Positions 21,831 to 33,160 of a stretch of DNA of 64,000 bases are shown one piece after another. The translations under genes were made by a program, and so were the position numbers. This stretch comes from Gnetum montanum. Lineage: Eukaryota > Streptophyta > Gnetopsida > Gnetales > Gnetaceae. Location of the stretch: assembly GCA_015680685.1 (NCBI GenBank), contig MNCI01004788.1:1-64000 (forward strand). Reading direction: 5' to 3'. The first letter of the stretch is position 1. Every line of letters starts with the position of its first letter. The notes under the pieces were generated by a model. That model had not been told where the DNA came from. It was given only the letters and a program-made list of their open reading frames with translations, and ran no database searches.

Positions 21831-22405
21831 AATCCTAGGTAGTTCCACTAACAACAAATGTACTATCCAAGTGGAGTTCCACCACAACCATATGAGCTAT
21901 ACCAGTAGTGGAAACACCCACAGTCATGGGGGTACCACCACTAAGGTAGTAGTACCCTTAGTGTCAATAAAATCCATATGGATACTATGTCTAACAATCC
22001 ATCTCTCCACATGACTCTTCTAGTCATGCGACCTTCCAACATCACTACTACCCTATAGAGTATTACAAAACTCATTCTCCATCTACTAGAAGGAAAATCC
22101 AATATCCCTATCATCCTTCTAATCATTTTGCATATGTCCCTCCACCCTCAACCAAGTTACTACCTACTCCATTGATGTAGGGAGAAATTTTACCTTAATC
22201 ATAACAACACAATGCAACAAGGGTGGTTAACTTACAACTAGCTCCTTAGCTGAGTGGTTCAGAAACATGATCATGAAAAAGACCTTTCTTTTGAACTAAC
22301 AACCCAACTAAACCCTCACATACACTTGCAGCTAGCAACCCTTTTTCTCCATCTTCCTCTATCTCTAATTCATTCAAGTCCCATTCAAACCAAACACCTT
22401 CCAAA
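21831..22405 (+). other. A2 gag-PR linker
   Basis: This degenerate stretch is Pro/Gln/Ser-rich in short readable pieces (PPQPYELY, SISNSFKSHSN). No domain is seen. It joins gag with the protease as in A1. Confidence 0.45.
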
Positions 22406-22870
22406 GTGCATACTATCATGTTAACTCATGTGGTAACTGATTGGATAAAAGTTGGTCATGTTCCTAGGAAACTATCCAATCCTAGAAGTCCCCTTATTTA
22501 CCTTCAAATTTTTGGGTACGAGCCTTGTAAGGCTCTTCTGAATTTAGGTTCTAGTGTTAATTTATTTTTTCATGAGATGTATAAATCCTAGAACTTACCT
22601 CCACTCAAGAAGAGCAACATATATCTCAAGTTGGCTAATCATTCCATCACTGTTCCCTTGGGACTAGTGTAAGAAATTATGACCACTATTTATGGGTGAT
22701 CCTATCCCATTTATTTCCTAGTGATCTTTGTGGACAATTTCAAGGGAAACTTCCCAATCATCATGGGAAGGACTTGGTTGAGCATTGTTGATGCATGATT
22801 AGGGGTCTAAGATCTTTCCCTTGAAATCTCTAAAGAAAATGCATTTAGAAAAATTGCGAGAAAGAAAGTT
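22406..22870 (+). pseudogene. A2 retropepsin-like protease
   Basis: The reading contains PLIYLQIFGYEPCKALLNLGSSVNLFF, then LPPLKKSNIYLKLANHSITVP and IIMGRTWLSIVDA. The catalytic Asp position reads Asn (NLGSS for the usual DLGAS/DLGSS), as in A1. It would process Gag-Pol. Several TAA/TGA stops interrupt it. Confidence 0.75.
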
Positions 22871-23079
22871 CCATGCATCACGTATAGTGATACTAGGTGC
22901 AACTATGTGCAAAAACTATGAAACATTAATAGTGTATCTATCAAAGAATGCAATTAGTGTGATTATATATCTGAAATTCAAAGGTGCTTGTATCTAGAAG
23001 CCATAGAATAAGAGGGAACCTAGTGGTTGATAATTGATCCTGAGAGCAACTCAACACTTTGCATGAAACCTATTGAGAG

Positions 23080-24190
23080 CCTAACATGTGTCCACATTGA
23101 AGGTATGGATGAACTCAAGCAAGTTCATCACCAACTCTTCATTGAGGAAATTTATGATACCAATTGGGGAGAGTTGGAAATTCCTAAAACTTTTAAATAA
23201 GAGCTGCTAGAGTTTAAAACTCTACCTACCAGCATGGAACATGCATTCTTGAAAAATAAAAAGTTGCTAATAATTAATGCAAATCTTGCTCCTAAACAAA
23301 AGAAAATGCTATTTAAGGTGATCAACAAATGGCCAACAACCTTTGCTTGATCATATCCTAAACTCATAGGGGTTGATCCTAGGATATGCCAACACTATAT
23401 TTACATTGATCCAACCATGAAGCCAAAGAGGTAGCCATAGCAATGGCTAAACCTCAAATTGAAGCAGATCATCAAAGAGAAAATTGAACAACTCCTCAAG
23501 GTGGGGATTATATATCCCATTGTAGATAGTGAGTGAGCTAGTCCACTCATGATTGTGCCAAAGAAAGGTGACAAGTGGAGAGTCTAGATCAACTCTCAGC
23601 TATTGAATATGGTAAAATTTAAAGATCACTTTCCATTTCCATTTGTGGATCAAGTGTTGGACACCATTTTTGGGCATTACTATTATATTTCTATGGATGA
23701 TTATAATGACTATAACCAAATCTAAATCGCGTTAGAGGATCAGGCCAAAACAACATTCATGAGTCTATGGGGGATTTTTACATATTGAAAGATGCTTTTC
23801 AACTTGTGTAATGCTCCTGCCACATTCCAACACCGAGTCTTGAGTATCTTTCAGTAACAAATCAGTAGTGGGGTGGAAGTCTTCATTGATGACTTGTCTA
23901 CCTATGGGGTTATATTTGAGCAAGCCTTGGACCATCTTAAGCAAGTGCTCTAAAGATGGGTATAGATCAATCTTTGGTTTAATTGGCAAAAGATACATTT
24001 GATGGTCCAAGAGGGCATTATTTTGGGGCATAGAATCTCACAAACATGGATTGAGGTCGATCTTAAAACAATTAGGGTCATCTAAGGAATTACCCATTAA
24101 CTAGAAATTGTAAAAGATATTCGATCATTTCTTAGACACACTAGTCACTATCAAAGATTCATAGAGAATTTCTATAAAATCACAAAACCA
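23080..24190 (+). pseudogene. A2 reverse transcriptase
   Basis: After a linker with MDELKQVHHQLF comes the RT: KLIGVDPRICQHYIYI, IEQLLKVGIIYPIVDS, MIVPKKGDKWRV, FPFVDQVLDTI, then YISMDDYNDYNQI (fingers-palm junction). Next are TTFMSLWG and the PATFQ region, then a VFIDDLSTYG box corresponding to the catalytic YxDD (here FIDD). This order is that of gypsy RT. Stops at Trp, Gln and Arg positions make it non-functional. Confidence 0.85.
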
Positions 24191-24710
24191 TTGGTTGAGC
24201 TAATAAGAAAATATGCTTCATTTTTTTGGACCAAGGAATGTGAAAATGCATTCCAACAATTGAATGAGAAACTTGTAGAAACTTTAATTCTACGAGTACC
24301 AGATTGGTGCAAACCATTTTACATCATGATAGATGCATCAAATTATGCCTAGGGGGCTATGCTTATGCAGTTGGATGAAAAGAAACATCTATATTACATC
24401 TATTGTATAAGTCAAACCATTGTGATCACATAGTTAAACTACACCAACACAAAAAAAGAACTAATGGAAGTGGTGTTTGCTCTAGAAAATTTTAGGCACT
24501 ATGTGCTTGGATACAAAGTATTCATGCACAGGGATCATAGTGCAATTTACTTCCTAATGAATAAGCTAATGATGAGCCCCCATGTCATATGGTGGCTGGT
24601 GATCTTGCAGGAATTCAATGTAACAATGATATATTGAAAGAAGATTGAGAATATGATCACTGATCACTTGTCTCAATTGTGATGGGATAACAAAGAGGAA
24701 AGCTCACCAT
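24191..24710 (+). pseudogene. A2 RNase H
   Basis: The segment follows the RT thumb. It reads FFWTKECENAFQQLNEKL, then a hydrophobic YIMIDAS block with the first catalytic Asp (usual FxxxxDAS). Then come NYTNTKKELMEVVFAL with the catalytic Glu, and HYVLGYKVFMHRDHSA with the D/H region, ending ITDHLSQL. This is the single RNase H of most gypsy elements; no second archaeal-type RNase H follows, unlike R3 and R4. Confidence 0.8.
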
Positions 24711-25991
24711 TTGATTATTTTCTTATTGAATTCCTCTTTGCTATGACTACAACTAAACAATTGCTCATTGAGCCTAAATGGTACAATGGTATTCTTACCT
24801 ATCTTCTCACTCAAGAGATGTCACAAGAGCTAGACCATTAGAAGAAACAACAATTTCTTCACCAGGTAAAATGTTTCATGAAGATCAATGGGGACTTCTA
24901 CAAGGTGTGTGCTAATGGCTTGGTTCACTAGTATTTCCCTGATACTAATCAACTACATGTTTTCCAAGATGTTCATGAGGGTTCTTGTGGGGAGCCATTA
25001 TGGAGGGAGACACATGACCATTAAGATGGTGATGGCAAGATATTACTATCCAACACTTTCTAGGGATACTCCCTAATTTGTCAACTCTCATGAACATTAT
25101 CAACATAATGGTGGAATGACCACTCGTATGGAGTGACCTCAATAGTGGATCAAACCACTAGAACCCTTCAACATCTGAGTCATTCACTTCATGGATCCCA
25201 TCATGCCTATGTTAAATGGAAAGACATACATTATAGTCACTATTGACTAGTGTATGAACTGGGAAAAAGTAGCAAACTTCACCAAGTAGACATCTTCTAT
25301 TATTGCTCAATTTATACAATAGAACGTTGTAAATAGTTTTGGTGTGTCATGTGCATTAATTTCTAATAATAGAATTCACTTTATAGGTAGTACCTTTCAG
25401 AAGTTCATGCAACACTTGGGGGTTGAGCATAAATTAATAATACCTTATCATCCTCAAGCTAGTGGTCAAGCTATAGTTACAAATAGGAAAATCAAGGATC
25501 TTAATGAAAATAGTTAGCAAATATAGGAGAGACTGAAGCATGAAACTCAACGATGCTCTTTGGGCATAGTACTCTGCCTGGAAGCTGCCTATAGGCTACT
25601 CTCCTGATGACTTGGTGTATAGAAAATTGCTAACTCTTCCTATTTAATCTAAGCTCTGTACACTTTCAACAACCTACGATCTTGACCTTGACATAAGTAT
25701 AGCACAAAAGGAAAGATTAGTGAATCTTAACCTACTAGAAAAAAACCAATTGGTGGCCCTATCATCTAACAAGTTGCATAAGGCATTTAACAAAAAACTC
25801 TATGACCTTAGAATTAGGAAAGATAAATTTCAACTAGGAGATAAGATCCTCTACTAGAACCCCACACATATGCCACAATGAACCAAGTTCCAAACACTAT
25901 GGAAGGATCCTTATATTATTTTTAAAACCTTTCCTTCTAGGGCCATGTTAATCTATAAACCTAAGAGCCTAAGAAAAAGGTTGTTGGTCAA
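24711..25991 (+). pseudogene. A2 integrase, interrupted at its C-terminus by R3
   Basis: The readable parts are the HHCC-type N-terminus (HYGGRHMTIKMVMARYYYP), then MDPIMPMLNGKTYIIVTID as the core start, SFGVSCALISNN with the second catalytic Asp read as Asn, and HLGVEHKLIIPYHPQASGQA. The C-terminal domain runs to KPKSLRKRLLVN at the R3 insertion site. The frame then continues at 51755 with TQHVKPFY. Confidence 0.8.
25987..25991. repeat. R3 target-site duplication, left copy (GTCAA)
   Basis: GTCAA lies directly before the left LTR of R3 and is repeated exactly at 51750-51754. Confidence 0.95.
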
Positions 25992-27859
25992 TGTAGCGAC
26001 TGAAAATGTTAGTGGGTGAAACATTGAGAGGTTGCCAGGTGAACAATTTAACCTCAGATCCATGCAAGGATCGTGCTAGAGAGAAATAGAAGTAGGGCAC
26101 CCTGAATGATTTTGTTGATTAGATAAGGACTTAATCGGTGTATCTTAACCTTTCGTAAACATTTGTTTTGGAAGTGAGGCACGCAAAGTAAATTGATGAT
26201 CGACAAATGTAAAGTAGTGAAAATAATGCAAAACAACAATGATAGTAAGCGAATAGCAAAATAATTTTGGGTGAGAGAGTGCACCACCCCAAAGGTCATG
26301 GATTTGATCCTTTTCCTTGTTTGAAAAGTGTACAATAGTTTGTGTAAGACTAGAGAGACACTGCTTACACCGAATAGTATGGTCATAGGTCTTCTACTTG
26401 CTACTCTATTTGTTGAGATGCCAAAATGCTTGACTTACAAAGGTATGTTTGGAGCTAACTAGATAACCTAAAGGTAACTAGAATGCTTAAGAAAAATCCA
26501 ACTATGCTCTCCAAAAGCCAACAACAGCAAAAAGCCAAACTTTTTTGCCAACAAGCCAACCAAGAAGCTAATTCTTCAAGTGTTGTTTTCTGGAGTATTT
26601 ATAGGGCCTGAAGTAGAAGAGAAATGTTGTCTAGATAACACGTGTCCTGGGCCCTATAAGGTGCTAACATGCCTATACCATGTAGGTGTGTGATGCTAGA
26701 TGTGAATTTTTTTACGTTGTGACCATACCGTTGAAATTGCATGTGCCGAAATCTAGTGTGCTAATAATGTAAAAAAACTAGAGCCAATGCTCCAGGACTA
26801 CGTTTTCCCTGCTATTACAAGCAGGGTCAAGCATAGGAATAATTTTTTTTGGAGTTGACTAGGGGTATGCAAAATGAAGTGAAATTGTTAATTTTGCCAA
26901 GGAGATGCTAGAGTGAGAAAGATTGTTGCCAACAAGTTCCAGAGCTACCAAAAGACATCTTGATGCTTTCGTGCCAATGTTGCACTACTCACACTATTGA
27001 GCACATTGGTGTAGCTTAAGTAGCTACTTACTACACTATGCTATGCTACATAGCATAGCATAGCATAACTACTGGAATTGATAGAAATTTTCTTAGAAGC
27101 CGAAAAGCATTTGTCTGAGGTTTTGGTCATGCAAACAACTGCAACTTTTTTCCTTCATGTCAGAAAGCCTTCGGACTTGCTAAACTCATGTTTGGAACAC
27201 TTCTATTATTTTTGCATTATTGCTATGCTATGCTATGCTATGTAATGTAGCACAACATAGCAACTAATGTACTTTGCTTTCTTTTTCAGTTTGTCATTTT
27301 CTAGCAAGAAACTTTGCCTGAGGCCCGAGCGCTAAGTGGGGCAACTAGTTTTGGAGGTCAAAGTGTTGCCAAGTGCAATCTTCTTATTGGAATCACTTGG
27401 CAAGATGGGCCTTTTTTCTCTACCTTTACTACACTATGCTACGCTGCATAGTGTAGCACCTTATGTTGGCTGAATCCTGACTTGTCTTGCAATCATTTTT
27501 TCAATTTGCATTTGGACGCTTGAGTGGTTATCTTGCTACACTACATAGCGTAGTGTAGGATAGCAAACGTCTTTGCTAGAAAACTTGCTGAACTATTTTT
27601 CTAATGTTGAACACTTTTGACAACTCCTAATATAGTTTCTGGGTAGACTGTTAGCCAAGTCAATTATCTAGTTGGGTAGGCTAGAGAGTCTGGTGAGCTT
27701 GTCAGCCCTAGACATAGAAAACTTGCCAAATTGGATAATCTATCTTTAGTGTCTAAAAATTTCCTACTAAACCATCATGATGCTGCACTTGTGGAAGTCC
27801 TTGACCAAATTTCAAGACTCTACTAAAGCATGAGGGTCCTAAAATTTTATGGTCTTTCA
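25992..27859 (-). repeat. R3 3' LTR (1868 bp)
   Basis: The plus strand reads TGTAGCGACTGAA to GGTCTTTCA. It aligns throughout with 49872-51749. A minus-strand TATA (CTATAAATACTCC) is at 26592-26604. U3 holds four patches of inverted TATGCTA/TAGCATA repeats at about 27020-27065, 27220-27260, 27428-27460 and 27535-27560. Confidence 0.95.
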
Positions 27860-27873
27860 CTAGTCCCTCTTTG
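27860..27873 (-). promoter_or_regulatory. R3 polypurine tract
   Basis: On the minus strand a purine-rich ACAAAGAGGGACTAG-type tract immediately precedes the LTR start TGAAAGACC. It corresponds to the tracts of R2 and R4. Confidence 0.8.
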
Positions 27874-27999
27874 TCTACGTCTAGAGGATCCACTTGATAG
27901 ATGTCAACAAAGACTTGATAGACATCACACTTGTTTTCTATACCTTGACTATGCTACAACGTAACAGAATATACACCATTAGTGCATCGTTTTACTTAC

Positions 28000-30532
28000 C
28001 AGTTGGAGGTTTATTCCTCTAGATCTTAACTTGTATAGTTTTACCCTTTCCACCTACTGGCTCGACGATCTTCTCAGTCAAACGAGGTTTCCTTCGCGGC
28101 ACTGATGAGTCTACAATTTCAGCCGCCAGGTGCTTCCCCCTGGACACATTGCTGGTGTAAGAGGGGAGTGCCCCACCCACACTGTGTGGACCCCAAGCCA
28201 GAGGTTCAACCATGCTTCTAGTTGTTACTGAAAACGACTCCCTGATTCCTTCAGGAGGGTCTTGCGATCGGGTGGTGCCGAGGAGATGGGAAATCCATGG
28301 TTTGGAAATTTGGTTACAGTCCTGCTGCACGCAGACTCCATTCCTTTGGACTACCAAGAATTCGGTAAAATGCCAAAAGTAAGCTATGAAGAAGAAGAAA
28401 TGTACATTGAAATGGGACTTAAGCTTCTTGTGAAGTTTGATCATTTCAATGCACAGGCCTTCAGCAAAATAGCTCACCCAATTGTATGGGGTCCCTTCCT
28501 CCATAACCTTTGGCATGATCTAAGCCTACTCTATGGTGAGGACTCTCCCTTGGGAGAGTATTTTGGGGAAGGCCCAGGATCGAAAAAGGGAATAAATAGT
28601 GCTAGCCACCTCCAACTCGATCCCATTAGCAGGGATCCCCTTCGCTTCCTTCTTAACCCCTAGCCACTCCTCTATAGCTAGCTAGTGTTTAGAACTCCTT
28701 TTCAACTTTTCCTCTATAGGAATGCCATCAGAAGGAACACCAAAAAGATCAGTGAATAGTTGAGCATCTATGTCAAAATTTACGTGCACGTTGCATACGC
28801 GTATGCAAAGACGCCCAACGTCTTCACTGAAGGAGTTGACTAGAGTTAGCATTTCACTTGCTGTAATGTCAAGGGTTATGACCAAAAATAAGTCCATCAG
28901 TCCAGCCTCCTGAAGACTATTAGTTAACGTAGCCAGGGCCGCGTTGTGGTTGAGCTAGCATTGTGTCTCCTTTATGTCACCGTAACGGAAGAAAATGCTG
29001 CTTGCCTCACGATCGGAAGCCGTAATCATAATTTCCCATGATTCCTTGACTGACAACACAAAATAATAAGACAATGTCACAAAATTGGATAACCTTATGC
29101 ACCATTCTTAGTTAGCAAATATGTACAATTAAACATCACAACAGTATTCACCGTGTCCAAATGGCAAAGAGAACTGGGGAACTTTCACTTGCACATCTGC
29201 AACAGTGAGAGGGTGATCCAAAGTTCACTCACTATCCAACCACCCGAGGTGTTTACATTTTGCAAAAAATTCAACATAACGAATCGGATAGTGTGGAATT
29301 TCGAACTCCAATTGTCCCATAACATTGGCTTGCACGTTGTTGGTAGAAGTAAATTCCCTTATAGCCCTTTCGGCCATAGCCAATGTATCATTCTCATCCA
29401 GAAGACCAATGTCATTAATGAAAAATCTACACTAGAAGACAGACAATGCTTTATACTTAATACAAATTAAACATTAGTTAACACATTGCCTTTGCTACAG
29501 AAATGCTTACCCACCTGCGTAGCACACGACGACAGGTGGATTTTGGAAGTAGGTCATCAAATGGTGAGCCACAAACAGGGTATTGTAGGCATGGTAATAG
29601 TTAAACCTAGGCATATCCCAGATCCAAGCCAAACACCACAAGCCCTTAGCACTCTGTTCACGATCTTACACATATTTAGTCTCAATTGCACCATTTACCA
29701 AAAATGCTAGGATGCTTTGCGTCGACCCGACCAGTAGCATCTCCAAAATGTTAGAGGCTTCATCGGCTGGAAAATACGACCAGACGATGATGCTAAAGTT
29801 ACGCAACAGGAATTGTAGAAACTCCCATGTGTCTCTTTGAAACCATATTGCCTTCTCCTTCATACAAGCATGAGGGGGAGGAACATGGGCCATGGGAGCA
29901 TGAAGGAAGCATAGAACGTCCACGATGTCTAAAATGATTAGTATGGGCTTGGGTGTGACCCTGTACAATAAAGCGCATTATAATTAGACCAACAGCTTAG
30001 ATAGAAACACTTATCACGTGACATTAGGGTCTTCTTGACTTCCAGAAAGTCACAGGTTGATGTTGGAAATGCGCTACCAAAACTGCCCAAACCCTTGTGA
30101 TGGATCAAGGTCTGTCCCTGACAATGGTGATAATACTAGTAGCGTGTATTATTCCAGCGTAACATGAAATCCTTATGGGCACGGTAACAGAACCCTAATA
30201 ACACTACATAGAGAAACAATTTTAGATATACACTATGTTTGCAGAGAATTACCAGACCTTACCAAAACCTTTGCGATAGTACAAGATCCACTTCTAGTAG
30301 CAACAATGAAGATAAAGTAACAATCTATGATAACATAATTCGTAAAAATAGATACAATTGCAACATTATAGTAAAGAAAGAATGGTTATGTAGAAGGATG
30401 AAAAGTGACTCACCGGTTGAGCGGAGTAACTTCCTGAGTTTTGACCTTGGCCTACAAAACCCGCTGCAAACTCTCCTGCACTTCATCTATCTTGGCCAAT
30501 TTCGTGTTCTTTCCTCTGACCTTAGGCACCAT
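28000..30532 (-). pseudogene. R4 antisense spliced gene with FCP1/NIF-like HAD domain (exons 1-4)
   Basis: The exons inferred on the minus strand are 30532-30414 (119 nt, ATG start MVPKVRGKN), 29960-29511 (450 nt), 29426-29233 (194 nt) and 29049-28000 (1050 nt). All have GT/AG borders and conserved phase relative to the copy in R3. Exon 2 reads KPILIILDIVDVLCF, RDTWEFLQFLLRNFSIIVWS and YNTLFVAHHL, in the order of the FCP1-like (NLI-interacting-factor) HAD fold. The second Asp of DxD and the C-terminal DD are replaced, so catalysis is doubtful. Exon 4 (MDLFLVITLDITASE; FTDLFGVPSDG) is an unrecognised domain. A few stops; downstream exons were lost at the R3/R4 junction. Confidence 0.8.
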
Positions 30533-31040
30533 GGCTACAAGTGAACTGCAATTGAGCAAGTTTTTATGAAATTGTCTGTTTACACCTTATCTTTGGGTAG
30601 CTGTCGCTATAGCAAAATTCGAATACACGATATCTAGAGTCTATTTCAAGCATGAATCACAAATTTATAAACATAGTGCTTGAAACTAGCTAATTCTATG
30701 CCTGAACAGTGCGAAATTATTCTGAATCTTCCTGAAAATGCTAGCCTATTAGTATGACATGAAGGGTGAATATCAGAGCATTAATCTCGTAGATATCATA
30801 TTGATTACAGTTCGAAATGACCTTAAACTAATGAGCAGTGTACCACCTTGTAACTCGGTCACATTAACTGCAGTGTACCACTTATGTCCAGGAAACTTGT
30901 CTCACTATTCTCTTGTAAATTATGCATGCTGGTAACGGTCCGCTAAGACCTTAAACTGGCAACTTCTTTAGAAAGCAACAAATGTTTATCGCTTGAATAG
31001 TAAAGCAATGTAACAGTCTTCATGTTTGATGATTTTGCAG
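30533..31040 (+). other. R4 spacer between antisense gene start and pol, with motif cluster
   Basis: This is the presumed 5' flank of the antisense gene. No clear TATA is seen. At about 30830-30960 there are three or so copies of the motif (for example GTCCGCTAAGACCTTAAACTGGC), oriented as in the larger cluster downstream of integrase. Confidence 0.5.
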
Positions 31041-32170
31041 GATATTTTGATGGATGGATGTAGCCTTATCTACACCCCTAGCCCTAACAGGCCCATATGG
31101 GGAAGTCATTAGATAGTTTAATCATGCGCTAATAGAAACAGATGCTTCCCTTTGTGACGTAACCATAGTAGCATCAGAAATGTTCCCAGATTGGCCAGAA
31201 CACCTTGCTCAAACCTTAGATCGATCGAGGACCCCCTTGATGAGGTCACTATAGTTACGTACAAAGGTGAAGGTAAAACACTGAAACTTAGTTCTCTCCT
31301 CAGTCAAAAGACACAAAATGACATAGTGCAAGTGCTCTAGGCTAATGTTGTTGTATTCACGTGGTCGTACAAAGACATGCCAAGTTTAGACCCAAGGCTA
31401 ATATAGCATAACATAGTTTTAGACCCACACATCAAGACAGTTAAATAGAAGGCACAAAAGATTAAGCCTGAGATAGCATTAGTAGTGTGTAATAAGATCA
31501 CCAAGCTATACCAGGCTGGTTTTATTCTCACGGTCGACTATTTGGATTGGGTGTCAAATATCGTGGTCGTCTCTAAGAAAACAGGAGGAATATGCATCTG
31601 TATAGACTTTTGTGATCTAAATAAAGCCACGATTAAAGATAATTTTTCGTTACCGAGTATCGACCAACTCATCGATACAATGGTCGGTCATGCGCTACTA
31701 TCCTTTATGGATGGTTTTTTAGGTTATAATCAAATTCGTATAAACCCAAAACATCAATTAACTACAACATTCATGACACCCTGGGAAACATTTTGTTATA
31801 CTATGATGTCTTTCAGGCTAAAGAACATTGGAGCAACATATCAACGCACTATGACATACATCTTTAGTGACTACCTCTTAGAGAGATGAAACGACTACAT
31901 AGATGACATAGCTTTCAAAAATATGAAGTTGGAAGATCATGCAAAATATTTGGAGTTGGTACTTAAAAGATGTCTCAAGAAAGACCTACGGCTCAACCCA
32001 AATAAATGTGTATTTGGAGTTAAAACTGGATGCATGTTGGGGTTTGTGGTATCAGAAACCGACATCCAAGTCTACCCAGACAAGGTTAAAGCCATCATCA
32101 ACTTAACACCGCTCACGAATATCAAAGAAGTACTTGGGTTGTAGGGTAGGCTACAATTCATCAAGTGGTT
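31041..32170 (+). pseudogene. R4 reverse transcriptase
   Basis: After a linker (DEVTIVTYKGEGKTLKLSS) comes the RT: ITKLYQAGFI, WVSNIVVVSKKTGG, CIDFCDLNKATIKDNF, PSIDQLIDTMVGHALLSFMDG, YNQIRINP, FMTPWETFCYTMM, GATYQRTMTYIF and YIDDIAF (catalytic YxDD). CVFGVKTGCMLGFVVS follows. The wording PWGxFxYxxMxFGLKNxGATYQR is typical of the Tat clade. Open over 134 codons (31485-31889), then broken by a TGA in a Trp- or Arg-like position. Confidence 0.9.
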
Positions 32171-32740
32171 CATTTTGAGATTAACGGACAAATTGTACCC
32201 CATGCAACATTTACTTAAGAAGGGCATCAATTTTGAATGGACCGATGACTGCCAGCACACATTTGACAACTTAAAACAAGAACTACAACACTTGCCAACG
32301 GTTTTCCTACCACAAAGGGACCAACCATTTTATATTTACCTGGAATGCTTAGATGTGTCTATAGCTACATTACTGTGCCAAAAAAGGAATGATGGATCGG
32401 AAGCTCCTATCTACTACCTGAGTCACGCTTTATTTGCATACAAAACAATGTACAACAAAGTAGAGCATAACTATTTGGCATTGGTTTTCGCACTTAAAAA
32501 GTGTAGACACTATCTTCTCCATAGCCAAGTCAATGTAATCTACAAGAGCAACGTCTTGAGAGCCATCTCGAACAACTTATACGAGAGTAGCAGGATAGCT
32601 CATTGGAAAGCTATAACAGCTGAATTCGACTTACATTATGTTGGCCAATTGTCCATCAAGGGTCAAGCTATAGCTAATCAGTTGGTAGCATCACCTATTA
32701 GCGATCATGCTACAGTGGAACCTGAATTTCTTGATGAGTC
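32171..32740 (+). CDS. R4 RNase H
   Basis: The domain follows the RT thumb (FEWTDDCQHTFDNLKQEL). It shows FYIYLECLDVSIATLLCQ where the first catalytic Asp is expected (here LDVS), then YYLSHAL, KVEHNYLALVFALKKCRHYLL with the Glu, and IYKSNVLRAI. It then runs through the tether (HWKAITAEFDLHYV...KGQAIANQL). In Tat elements this first RNase H is often degenerate, and the second one is thought to act. Confidence 0.8.
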
Positions 32741-32749
32741 TGTAAGCCC

Positions 32750-33160
32750 TGTAACAACAGGTCCCAAGGCTACATTATATTTTGATGGAGCCTCAACCAC
32801 TAGAGGTGGCAGCACTGCTGTTGTCATTATGCTATCCCTTGAAGATGTTCATCCATTGGCTTACCACCTTGCATTTCCCTATACGAACAATGTAGCAAAG
32901 TACGAGGGGCTTCTTAGGGAACTATTAATAGCCAGAGAACTCAACATTTAATACCTGGCAATCCAAGGTGATTCAATGCTCATGATTAATTAGATCACAA
33001 GAGTCTACACCTACAAGGCTACACATCTACAATCCTACTGCGATATAGCTAAAGATCTTCTGAAATAATTCACGGATATCGACGTCCAACACATGCCAGG
33101 TAATGAAAACATAGTTACCGATGCATTAGCCATACTAGCCTTAAACATGTAACCACATCT
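32750..33160 (+). pseudogene. R4 archaeal-type second RNase H (aRH)
   Basis: TLYFDGASTTRGGSTAVVI carries the first catalytic Asp and the Gly-rich turn of an RNase HI of the archaeal/plant type. It is followed by NNVAKYEGLLRELLIA (catalytic Glu), LAIQGDSMLMIN (third Asp) and DIDVQHMPGNENIVTDALA (fourth acidic residue). A separate aRH after the normal RNase H is characteristic of the Tat clade. Two or three stops interrupt the end. Confidence 0.85.

Noticed and set aside
26054-26386. Frames repeated at 50048-50266
   Set aside because: Both are LTR sequence of R3; similarity follows from the LTR pair, not from a gene.
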